Part shown: one piece after another, positions 15,842-23,785 of the stretch | Position numbering within the stretch: the stretch's first letter is position 1 | Layout: each line of letters begins with the position of its first letter | Assembly: GCF_902498845.1 (NCBI RefSeq) | Contig: NZ_CABVLM010000013.1 | Location: 62,001-126,000, forward strand | DNA length: 64,000 bases | Reading direction: 5' to 3' | From: Pseudoalteromonas rhizosphaerae | GTDB taxonomy: Bacteria; Pseudomonadota; Gammaproteobacteria; Enterobacterales; Alteromonadaceae | Notes under the pieces: model-generated | The model's database searches: none | Told to the model about the DNA's origin: nothing | The model's input: the letters and a program-made list of their open reading frames with translations, nothing else | Position numbers and translations under genes: made by a program

Positions 15842-17203
15842 ATGAAATCATTTCCTTCGCTGTATTTTGCTAATCTATTTTTAATTATTGGCACCGGTTT
15901 ACTCACCACCTATTTAGCCCTCTATTTAGGGAAAAATGGCATCTCGACCTTTTGGATCGGGTTAATGACCTCATGTTATTACATGGGTTTGTTGCTTGGC
16001 TCAAAGCTTGGTTATCACCTTATTAAATCGGTCGGCCATATTAGGACCTTTGCAGCCAGTACCGCCGCTGTTTTAGCCTGCGTTGCAGCACACGGCGTTA
16101 GCGATAATATTTATTTATGGTTAGCCCTGCGACTATTTGTAGGCCTTGGTATGATGTGTAACTACATGGTGCTCGAAAGCTGGCTCAACGAACAAGCTGC
16201 ACCAGAGTCTCGCGGGCGAGTGTTTTCGTTTTATATGATCACCTCTTATCTGGGTATGATTTTAGGTCAATTTGCATTAGCCGAATTCCCAGAGCTTGGC
16301 TATGCACCACTATTTTTAGTGTGCATGGCACTGGCAATTGGCATTATTCCTATTTCAATCACTCGTAGGATTCACCCCAAGCCATTAAAACCAATTCAAG
16401 TCAGTCTGTTTGACTACTTTAAAAAAGTACCGCAATCACTTACAGCTGTTCACTTTGCGGGTATTATAAATGGCAGCTTTTACGGCCTTGCACCAACATT
16501 TGCCAAGTCATCTGGGTTTAATTCGTCAGAAATTGCCATTTTTATGTCTGCCACTATTTTTGCAGGTCTGATCGCGCAATGGCCAATGGGGATATTGTCG
16601 GATAAAGTACGTCGTAGCGTGTTGATCCGCACCAATGCGGTTGCGATTGGTGTAGTTAGCTTGGCTTTATTTTTGCTACCTATTACGCAAACACTCGCCT
16701 TTGCACTCACTTTTATGTTTGGCTTGTTCGCCTTTACTTTATATCCATTATCCTCAGCCTTAGCTAATTCACGCGTTGAAGATGAAGAGCGCGTTGGCGT
16801 GTCATCTGCGTTATTAGTTGTTTTTGGAGCCGGTGCAGCACTTGGTTCAACTGCCAATGCACAAGTTATGACCTATTTTGGTCATCAAGCCCTGTATGCC
16901 TCCATCGCATTATTAACGGTGATAATGTATTTATTACTCACTTACATTAATTCGAAACAAAAAGTAGAACAACCGGAGTCGAGTGATTACGTTGTAGGCA
17001 CATCAGACGTTACCAACTCGCCACTAGCGGCAACCATGGATCCACGAATAGAAGAAACGACTGCCCACGAGCAAATGTTGGTGGTCGATGAAATTGATGA
17101 TGAATATGAAGAAAACAATGCAGTCTTTGATACCGATGATCCACAGGGTGACCTGTTTAAAGACTTTCAAACGCAAGACGAAACCGCAGAACTAAAAAAA
17201 TAG
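15842..17203 (+). CDS. MFS transporter (YcaD-like)
   Basis: A protein of 453 residues with about 12 membrane helices in two six-helix halves, spanning residues 1-375. It has the MFS signature after helix 2 and a conserved GLGMMCNYMVLESWLNEQ helix with Arg-Gly-Arg following. This is typical of the YcaD/YfcJ-like branch, whose substrates are unknown. The last ~75 residues form an acidic cytosolic tail (Asp/Glu-rich), longer than usual. It stands alone, is divergent from the rhs operon and is closed by a terminator hairpin 22 bases after the stop. Confidence 0.85.
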   Translation: MKSFPSLYFANLFLIIGTGLLTTYLALYLGKNGISTFWIGLMTSCYYMGLLLGSKLGYHLIKSVGHIRTFAASTAAVLACVAAHGVSDNIYLWLALRLFVGLGMMCNYMVLESWLNEQAAPESRGRVFSFYMITSYLGMILGQFALAEFPELGYAPLFLVCMALAIGIIPISITRRIHPKPLKPIQVSLFDYFKKVPQSLTAVHFAGIINGSFYGLAPTFAKSSGFNSSEIAIFMSATIFAGLIAQWPMGILSDKVRRSVLIRTNAVAIGVVSLALFLLPITQTLAFALTFMFGLFAFTLYPLSSALANSRVEDEERVGVSSALLVVFGAGAALGSTANAQVMTYFGHQALYASIALLTVIMYLLLTYINSKQKVEQPESSDYVVGTSDVTNSPLAATMDPRIEETTAHEQMLVVDEIDDEYEENNAVFDTDDPQGDLFKDFQTQDETAELKK

Positions 17204-17224
17204 CGATTCATTTTCGATATTACA

Positions 17225-17256
17225 AAAGCAGGTAACAGCTTCAATTTACCTGCTTT
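17225..17256 (+). terminator. Terminator of the MFS gene
   Basis: AAAGCAGGTAA pairs with TTACCTGCTTT across a 10-base loop. Probably works in both directions. Confidence 0.7.
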
Positions 17257-17451
17257 AATTGAACAGCTGATAATTCACGCTCAGAAAGGTAGCCTATAAG
17301 ATGACCTTTGTCATTGCCCGCATACGTTTTAAACTCCCCGCCTTTATGCTCCGCATTTTTATAAAAATGAATGTTGTATAAATTAAGCTCACTTCGGCTA
17401 CCGCCCCCAAGCTAAGTAAGTTAATAGCTGCCTTCAATCGCTTTTCCAAAA

Positions 17452-17700
17452 TTAATGTAGCTTTTTAGGCCCACTACGAACAAGCTCTTTACCGTTTTCA
17501 AACACATCTTGTGTAACCCAGCGGCCTAACAACAACTTATGGTTATCATCAAGTACAGCTACAAACGGGCGACCATTGGTATTATTGGTCGCCAGTGCCA
17601 CACCGGCTATATTTTTTAAGCCCAATCCACCATTATCAATCAGTAATAAAAAAGCTTCTAGCTCTGCGAGGGTGTCAATTACGTCGTTATCATTAATCAT
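17452..17700 (-). CDS. Hypothetical protein, 82 aa
   Basis: A small soluble protein without signal or membrane segment. It contains a hydrophobic Leu/Ile-rich N-terminal helix (TLAELEAFLLLID) and a region (VALATNNTNGRPFVAVLDDNHKLLLGRW) that looks like a short beta-hairpin domain. I do not recognise the family. Codon use and the clean ATG support a real gene. Monocistronic. Confidence 0.6.
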   Translation of the reverse strand: MINDNDVIDTLAELEAFLLLIDNGGLGLKNIAGVALATNNTNGRPFVAVLDDNHKLLLGRWVTQDVFENGKELVRSGPKKLH

Positions 17701-17888
17701 GCTGTTTACTCAGTTATAACTTAATGAGTGAAGGATAACAGTTTATGAAAATAGGCTCTAGGAGCTGATTAAACGTTAAAGGTGGGAGTTACGACCCAAT
17801 ACTCAACGTATTTATTTGCGCTTACTCGCTCTACATCAGATAGTAGCCTTTGCATTGAAACTATTAAAACTGCTTATAAAGGAAAACC

Positions 17889-19037
17889 ATGATCAAACGA
17901 CTTTTAGCCGCAAGCTTAATCTTCTCTTCGGGTTCTGTTTTTAGCGCTAACCCAACGGTTGAAGAGCTGCGTATTAAGCAAGCCACAACCGCTATGCCAC
18001 AAGTTTTAGATATATTTTCTGAGGATATCGCGCAATTTGAACAAAGCTGGAAAAGCCTAAAAAACTTTAAACAGGCAACTGACTTACTACATGATTACTC
18101 AACCCAACTCTGGCTCAACGCCAAACAACACATTACCGTCACTAAAAGCTACGATGACAGAGCACTTTACTGGGCTCGCCTACTTTCAAGTAAAATAATC
18201 CGTACAACAAAACCTGAATTTGCATTAACAACTGCCGAGCAAAGCACATTGTTAACAATGTTAGAAAATGGCAGTCGCGGTCGCACCGACCTAGCCTACT
18301 CTAAAAACACCACCAAAAAGATTTTACTAACAGGCTTTGACCCATTTTTGTTGGATAGAAACATCAATCAAAGTAATCCATCCGGCTTGGCCGCATTATT
18401 ACTCGATGGCCAAGTAATTACTTATCAAGGTATCAGCGCTGAAATAAATACTGTAATGGTGCCTGTTCGCTATGAAGACTTTGATCAAGGTATTATTGAA
18501 GAATTACTCGCCCCCTATTACGCTCTGAATAACGTAGATATGATAGTTACCGTTAGCATGGGTAGTAAAGACTTTGACCTTGAACGCTTTCCAGGTAAGC
18601 GGCGCAGCGTAACCGCCCCCGACAATGCAAATATTGTCTATGGCGGCACAGCAAAAGCGCCACTGATTCCAGGTTTAAACGACCGTACACTCCCAGGGAG
18701 TGAGTTTGTGCAATTCAGTTTGCCCGCCACGCAAATGCAGCAAGCCAAAGGGCCATTTCCGATAAATGACAATCATAAAGTTGTTACACTCGAAAAAGCC
18801 TTTGAACCTAAAACTTTAGCTGAACTAAAAGATGCGATTGCAGTAAAAGGCGGCGGCGGTGGTTACCTGTCTAACGAAATTTCGTACCGCAGTATTCGCC
18901 TGCGCGATCAACTCAATTCAGATATTCCTACTGGGCATATCCATACGCCGCGTATAGCGCAGTTTGAACCAGAAACAGAAGCTAAAATAGTCAAACAAAT
19001 TCAAGCAATGTTAGAGCAAAGCCTAGTTATTTTATAA
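17889..19037 (+). CDS. Secreted pyroglutamyl-peptidase-like protein (C15 fold, Ser at nucleophile)
   Basis: A protein of 382 residues with a signal peptide (cleaved near ...SVFSA, residue 20). AAGGAA stands before the ATG. After a helical N-terminal extension (21-140), the C15 (pyroglutamyl peptidase I) fold is visible: LLTGFDPF at 147-153, NPSG at 163-166, VSMG...DFDLERF with Glu232, GGGYLSNEISYR at 324-334 and GHIHTPR with His352. In C15 enzymes the third motif carries the catalytic Cys (LCN). Here it is Ser328 (codon TCT). The protein may be inactive, a Ser-type variant or a binder. Its length is about 1.8 times that of the cytosolic enzyme and it acts in the periplasm or outside. Confidence 0.8.
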   Translation: MIKRLLAASLIFSSGSVFSANPTVEELRIKQATTAMPQVLDIFSEDIAQFEQSWKSLKNFKQATDLLHDYSTQLWLNAKQHITVTKSYDDRALYWARLLSSKIIRTTKPEFALTTAEQSTLLTMLENGSRGRTDLAYSKNTTKKILLTGFDPFLLDRNINQSNPSGLAALLLDGQVITYQGISAEINTVMVPVRYEDFDQGIIEELLAPYYALNNVDMIVTVSMGSKDFDLERFPGKRRSVTAPDNANIVYGGTAKAPLIPGLNDRTLPGSEFVQFSLPATQMQQAKGPFPINDNHKVVTLEKAFEPKTLAELKDAIAVKGGGGGYLSNEISYRSIRLRDQLNSDIPTGHIHTPRIAQFEPETEAKIVKQIQAMLEQSLVIL

Positions 19038-19081
19038 ATCAATTTATAGGATAACTATCCTATTGCTAAAAATATGACTTC

Positions 19082-19113
19082 AGGCTTCACCCTCTAAATA
19101 GAAAGCCTGGAGT
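19082..19113 (+). terminator. Hairpins after the C15-like gene
   Basis: CAGGCTT pairs with AAGCCTG across 14 bases. A second stem, ATAGGAT/ATCCTAT, is at 19046-19063. They close the unit between 19037 and 19278. Confidence 0.5.
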
Positions 19114-19277
19114 AAATTTATTATATCATCTCTAAATACGCAGTAATTAAAGCCGCATAGCACATATAAGATGTGGCGATAATCATTAACAAATCAAAAG
19201 TGTTAATTAAATGCTTTATTTGTTTAAAAAATGATGTATTGTTGTTTCTGGAAAACAAACATAAATAAGGACAAAAA

Positions 19278-19640
19278 ATGAAAAAGGTATTAACAATAGC
19301 AACTTTACTAGCAGCTAGCGTATTTTCTGTTCAAGCAAATGCAAGTTCAATGGAATGCTATGTAGACACTCAAGCATATGATCAATACACACCAAATCAC
19401 TGTATGGCGGTGATCTATGGTCAAAATAAAGCGACAGCGGTATTTCGTGTCATCGGCAATGGATCTGAAATAGATAGCGTTATTTGGTCCAATGCAGCCA
19501 AATCTTGTGGTACTTCGGGTACTTCTTGTTCATTTGAAATCAGATCTTTTAGAGCTTACAAAGCGGAAGCAACGATACTTTATACCAATGGAAGTTGGAG
19601 CAAAGCTTCTGCAACTGCATCATTTGAAGATGGTCGCTAA
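19278..19640 (+). CDS. Small secreted Cys-containing protein
   Basis: A protein of 120 residues with a signal peptide (cleaved after ...VQANA, about residue 22) and four Cys in the mature part (MECYVD, NHCMAV, KSCGT, TSCSFE), suggesting two disulfides. The rest is beta-rich with Ser/Ala at the end. AAGGAC lies 6 bases before the ATG. Family not recognised. Similar short secreted proteins are common in marine gammaproteobacteria. Monocistronic with a strong terminator. Confidence 0.7.
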   Translation: MKKVLTIATLLAASVFSVQANASSMECYVDTQAYDQYTPNHCMAVIYGQNKATAVFRVIGNGSEIDSVIWSNAAKSCGTSGTSCSFEIRSFRAYKAEATILYTNGSWSKASATASFEDGR

Positions 19641-19673
19641 AAGTTATTCTGAAATTATTAATTATTTGAATTT

Positions 19674-19704
19674 AGGGCTTTTTAATACCATTTAATAAAG
19701 CCCT
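19674..19704 (+). terminator. Terminator hairpin
   Basis: AGGGCTTT (19674-19681) and AAAGCCCT (19697-19704) form an 8-bp stem 33 bases after the stop of the small secreted protein gene. Confidence 0.7.
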
Positions 19705-20066
19705 ATAAGATGCCAAAATCTCATATTTAACCCTTTCACACTATCAAACCTCGCGCTTTACAATTACCTAAAAATCAAGCTACTTTAACAAGCAATCAAA
19801 TCATCAAAAATGGCTGCTCAGTCTATGTCGCTAGTGACGTTGTCACTCATAACGACAGCCTATAAATTATCGTTTTTGGGTAAAAAGCGTTGAACTGATA
19901 AAAAAATGGCAAACTAACAAAGCACAGCCTATTCCCTGATTGATGTCTGATTTAGAGGTGTCATTTATCAAAAAACACAAGCTATTGATTTTAAATGAAT
20001 CAAATGAAACTGTATAATTAAACAGATTATTTTACTTATTCAGCTCTCGACATTGCAAAAAAAACA
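19705..20066. other. Gene-free stretch upstream of the zinc-type pair
   Basis: About 360 bases, AT-rich, with no convincing frame or hairpin. It probably holds the promoter region of the pair that starts at 20085. Confidence 0.5.
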
Positions 20067-20067
20067 A

Positions 20068-20082
20068 CGTTATACTATCACC
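20068..20082. promoter_or_regulatory. Candidate Zur box
   Basis: CGTTATACTATCAC keeps the centre of the Zur palindrome (TGTTATAnTATAACA) with about 12 of 15 positions. It ends 3-5 bases before the start codon at 20085, in front of a His/Cys-rich small protein and a TonB receptor. TATACT may double as a -10 box, leaving a very short leader. The functional link is inference. Confidence 0.4.
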
Positions 20083-20084
20083 TG

Positions 20085-20384
20085 ATGAAACACATGAATT
20101 TACACTCACTCAGACACAATAAAACGCTATTAAAATATTTAATGGTGTTTTTACTGCTGTTCAGTGTTTTTTCACAGTGGCACTCAACTGTTCACGCAGT
20201 CCAAAGCAGCACAGAGTGCCAACTCTGCATAAGTTCGTTTGATTTTGACGATTTAATATCCCCTACCACCAGCATATTTGAACCTGAAAGTAACCACTAC
20301 GTCGCTGTTTTAGCCTTACACTCCCCGCAATTTAGCGCAATCGTTGCGTTTTCAGGTAATCGTGACCCACCGAATACTCTTTAA
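20085..20384 (+). CDS. Small His/Cys envelope protein, zinc-chaperone-like
   Basis: A protein of 99 residues. One hydrophobic signal or anchor segment (about 16-34) is followed by QWHSTVHAV, then ECQLC (a CxxC pair), an acidic Asp-rich stretch and a C-terminal GNRDPPNTL. This layout is like the short proteins found before zinc-linked TonB receptors and related to DUF2946-like families. The likely role is metal handling in the periplasm. It lies 85 bases before the receptor and is probably co-transcribed. A second Met (codon 4, position 20094) could be the true start because neither has a strong ribosome site. Confidence 0.6.
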   Translation: MKHMNLHSLRHNKTLLKYLMVFLLLFSVFSQWHSTVHAVQSSTECQLCISSFDFDDLISPTTSIFEPESNHYVAVLALHSPQFSAIVAFSGNRDPPNTL

Positions 20385-20469
20385 AGTTCACTGTTAAAAA
20401 ACCGTTTTATAAAGACTGTTTGCCATTGGGTAAGCAGCCAGTTTTAGTGCAAATTTTAGAGATTAAACA

Positions 20470-22590
20470 ATGAAAATTAAGTATTCACCATTAGTTTTGG
20501 CGGTATTAACTGCTATCAGTACACACGCAATGGCAGCAGAGAAACAAATACAAAAAGATGAAAGCGATTTAGAAAAAATTGTTATTACAGCTTCACCGCT
20601 TAAACGTACCGTACTTGAATCAAGCACCCCAGTATCAATTCTTAGTGGCGAAGAGCTTGATCAGCACCAAGCAGCAACCCTTGGCGAAACCTTAAAAAAT
20701 GTGCCAGGTGTACACAGCTCTTATTTTGGACCCGTTGCCAGTAGCCCAATTATCCGAGGATTAGATGGACCTCGAATCAAGGTTGTACAAAACGGATTAG
20801 GCGCATCTGATGCATCACGCGTTGGCCCCGATCACCAAGTATCAACCGAAACCTCTACGGCCACACAAATTGAAGTATTACGCGGCCCTGCTACTTTGCT
20901 TTATGGTAGTGGTGCAATTGGCGGCGTTGTTAATGTGGTTGATAACCGCCTCCCCATTGAAAGACAACAAGGTATTACTGGAGAAGTATTTGCTCAGTAC
21001 GATAACGTAGCAGATTCAAAAACAACATCTACTGATTTAAATGCCGGAACGGGCGACTTTGCTGTTCATATTGATGCTTACAACCGTAATACCGGTGACT
21101 ATAAAATACCTGTTCCCGCTGATATTAATGAACATGGTGGCAGTACTAAACTCTCAAACTCAGCAATCGATGCACACGGTTATAACTTAGGAGCTGGCTG
21201 GATCACTGACGATACTCGGGTTGCTTTTGCCTATGGCTCAATGGACTCAGAATACGGTTTACCGGGTGAAGATGGCGTATTTATTAAGTTAAAACAAGAC
21301 CGCTATCAAGGTGTTGTTGATTGGAATAATCTTGACGGTTTTATAAAATCGGTGCATTGGCAAAATGCATATACTGATTACCAACACTCAGAAATTGAAG
21401 GGACTGAAATAGGCACTACTTTTAAAAATGAAAGTATCGAGTCTAGACTATGGGCAGAGCACAGCGCGGTTTATGGTTGGCACGGTATAATGGGCTTACA
21501 TTATAACAAAAGTGATTTTGAAGCGATTGGCGAAGAAGCCTTCACACCACCAACAAAAACCGACAGTTTAGCCGCATTTTTAATGGAAGAAAAACAAACA
21601 GGTGCTTTATTGTGGCAGCTTGGTACACGCGTGGAGCAACTAACCCATAAAGTGAATAACCAATTTTTTGATGAGCTATCAACCGATAATAGTATCTCAT
21701 TTGCAGATGAAGATTACACGGCGGTTTCAGGCTCTGCAGGAGTAGTTTGGAGCATTAACGACAAGCACTCATTAGCATTTAATTATGCATATTCAGAACG
21801 CGCCCCCTCTTCATCTGAAATTTTTGCCTACGGCCCACACATTGGCTCTGGCACTTACGAAGTAGGTGGTGGTTTTAACCTTACTAACAATAACGGTAAT
21901 TATTCGGTGGTGCAAAACGGCCAAAGCATGAATAAAGAAGTGTCTAATAATATAGATGCAACCTATCGTTATAATACTGACAACTGGAATGCAAGCTTAA
22001 GCCTGTTCCAAAACCAAGTGAATGACTACATATACGAAGACGTTAGTAACCTTGTTCTCAGTGATGGTGAGTTTATTACGGCGCAAGATTACCAACAACT
22101 ACAAAGTAGCGGCGCAGGATCAGAGGAAGAAACCGATGGTTTACCTGTTGTACTCTTTGCCCAGCAAGATGCACAGCTGTATGGTTTTGAAGCACAAGTT
22201 GACTGGCACTTAAACGAACAATGGCGTCTGGATGTGTTTTCGGATTATACCCGCGCTAAACTAGATAAAGGCGGTAACGTACCAAGGATCCCACCATTAC
22301 GTGTTGGTTCTTCAATACATTATGAATACGGTAATTGGCACACTGAAGTAGAAGTCACTCGCAACAGTAAGCAAGATAAAATTGCCGCAAACGAAACCAC
22401 CACCGACGGCTATACCATGCTATCAGCCGCTGCTAACTATTACCTTGATTTAGGTAACGTTGACATGACATTGTATTTAAAAGCCGACAATCTAACCGAT
22501 CAAGAAGCGCGCGTGCATTCATCTTACTTAAAAGACGAAGCACCACTTCCAGGTCGCTCATTTAGTATAGGTGTAAGAGCGCGTTTTTAA
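20470..22590 (+). CDS. TonB-dependent receptor, probable zinc/metal (ZnuD-like)
   Basis: A protein of 706 residues. Signal peptide to about residue 22 (THAMA). TonB box at about 35-40 (IVITAS). Plug domain about 45-160 with GETLKNVPGV, IIRGLDGPRIKVVQNG, and QIEVLRGPATLLYGSGAIGGVVNVV. The rest is a 22-strand barrel, ending in the aromatic GRSFSIGVRARF motif for outer-membrane insertion. The plug wording (DGPRI, SRVGPDHQVS) is typical of the ZnuD-like branch that takes up zinc or similar ions. The chaperone-like gene upstream and the Zur-like box support that. It ends near the inverted-repeat element at 22630. Confidence 0.85.
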   Translation: MKIKYSPLVLAVLTAISTHAMAAEKQIQKDESDLEKIVITASPLKRTVLESSTPVSILSGEELDQHQAATLGETLKNVPGVHSSYFGPVASSPIIRGLDGPRIKVVQNGLGASDASRVGPDHQVSTETSTATQIEVLRGPATLLYGSGAIGGVVNVVDNRLPIERQQGITGEVFAQYDNVADSKTTSTDLNAGTGDFAVHIDAYNRNTGDYKIPVPADINEHGGSTKLSNSAIDAHGYNLGAGWITDDTRVAFAYGSMDSEYGLPGEDGVFIKLKQDRYQGVVDWNNLDGFIKSVHWQNAYTDYQHSEIEGTEIGTTFKNESIESRLWAEHSAVYGWHGIMGLHYNKSDFEAIGEEAFTPPTKTDSLAAFLMEEKQTGALLWQLGTRVEQLTHKVNNQFFDELSTDNSISFADEDYTAVSGSAGVVWSINDKHSLAFNYAYSERAPSSSEIFAYGPHIGSGTYEVGGGFNLTNNNGNYSVVQNGQSMNKEVSNNIDATYRYNTDNWNASLSLFQNQVNDYIYEDVSNLVLSDGEFITAQDYQQLQSSGAGSEEETDGLPVVLFAQQDAQLYGFEAQVDWHLNEQWRLDVFSDYTRAKLDKGGNVPRIPPLRVGSSIHYEYGNWHTEVEVTRNSKQDKIAANETTTDGYTMLSAAANYYLDLGNVDMTLYLKADNLTDQEARVHSSYLKDEAPLPGRSFSIGVRARF

Positions 22591-22629
22591 ACTGCGCTTG
22601 CTATAAGTGTTTGTTAAATAAAACAGCTC

Positions 22630-22795
22630 TTATACCAATCGTGTTAAGTTAATGACCATTTATAGCGACAGATAAATACAGTGATAACAAGGCGTAAATT
22701 TTGACATGTAGTTGTTCTACTTGAAAAAATTATAACGCAGTTAGCGCTTTATTTAGCTCGCTAGAATGGTTAAATATTTAAGTCGATTGGTATTA
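22630..22795. mobile_element. ~165-bp MITE-like element with ATACCAATCG ends
   Basis: ATACCAATCG (22632-22641) and CGATTGGTAT (22784-22793) are perfect complements, flanked by TTA/TAA. Inner arms also partly pair. No coding capacity. It resembles the miniature elements with ATACCAAT ends common in Alteromonadales. It sits in the convergent gap after the TonB receptor. Confidence 0.65.
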
Positions 22796-22836
22796 ATTAA
22801 GTTGCTAAGTTTAACCGAACAGCAACAAATACAAAA

Positions 22837-22862
22837 AAGGCTTAGAAGTGATTCTAAGCCTT
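22837..22862. terminator. Bidirectional terminator, AAGGCTTAGAA type, copy 1
   Basis: AAGGCTTAGAA pairs perfectly with TTCTAAGCCTT around a 4-base loop, with A and T runs on the two sides. It separates the convergent receptor gene and the gene at 22890. An almost identical hairpin is at 43268-43297. Confidence 0.8.
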
Positions 22863-22889
22863 ATTATTAGGGACTAAGTTTTAATTATA

Positions 22890-23477
22890 TTATTGATTAT
22901 TGATTTCTATTTGCCCAATAGCAACAGAGCCGTGCTGCCATGTAGTGCGGCATTTCAAACTAAGAACAGCATCACTTTCAAAATTATTATCAAGAGCTGT
23001 TACATACGATACAAACTGCTTTGAGCTATTTGCAGTGTCAGCAATATCAATCCAGTCAAAGCCCTTTCCTGTAGCATACTTAAACCACTTCTCTTGCCCG
23101 CCATCACTTACTTTACGAACACGTGAAATTAAGCAGCCGCCGTTTGAGCTATTTAAACCTTCAGTAATGCCATGAACTTTAAGCTCAAAATTACCAATCG
23201 TGTCATTTAAAGGAATGCTACAGTTGAAATAACGCTCAGAGCGTGAAAATTGAGGATCAAAAGTAAAGTAGCCATTTTCTGTAGTACCAGTTTTTTCTAG
23301 AGTTACTTCTTTTAGTGCAGCTAGATCACCTATTGAAGCAGCTAGATTATTAACGGCTTGTGACTTATAAACTGTATCTTCAGAGCAATGAGAGGCACCA
23401 TCAAATACAGCAGCTTGTGTAAGTGACGATATAGACGCTAAAGCAGTCGCTAAAGCAATATTCTTAATTTTTAACAT
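22890..23477 (-). CDS. Secreted hypothetical protein, 195 aa
   Basis: Start placed at the second Met (23477), which has AAGGAT 6-7 bases upstream. The Met at 23483 would be too close. Signal peptide ends near LTQAA. The mature part has four to five Cys and a beta-rich layout ending in CRTTWQHGSVAIGQIEINNQ. No known family. Monocistronic between a terminator and a 300-base AT-rich gap without features. Confidence 0.65.
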   Translation of the reverse strand: MLKIKNIALATALASISSLTQAAVFDGASHCSEDTVYKSQAVNNLAASIGDLAALKEVTLEKTGTTENGYFTFDPQFSRSERYFNCSIPLNDTIGNFELKVHGITEGLNSSNGGCLISRVRKVSDGGQEKWFKYATGKGFDWIDIADTANSSKQFVSYVTALDNNFESDAVLSLKCRTTWQHGSVAIGQIEINNQ

Positions 23478-23785
23478 ATTCATATCCTTATATTTTTGTC
23501 CCTAATAAGATGGATAATATCACGCAATATAAAATAAACAACTTCCATTGAATTTTTTTATATTCGAGTTATTTATTCTAGTAAAACAACAAGGCTTTAA
23601 TTGCACTCAATACGTTTTATTTCGAGCCACTGAATAGATTAATTCTACAGCTAAAAGAGCTAGGCCTATAAGGCTCTATTGGAGAAATGCATAGATATTA
23701 CCTTTTTCATGCGATTTTAATCTGAAAGTTGCTATTACCCTGAAATTAATCCTATATTTAGTGGACATAAATATTGAGCAATGCA

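Noticed and set aside
16480..16857. Antisense 125-aa frame in the MFS gene
   Set aside because: Shadow of the transporter's codons, with biased composition and no ribosome site.
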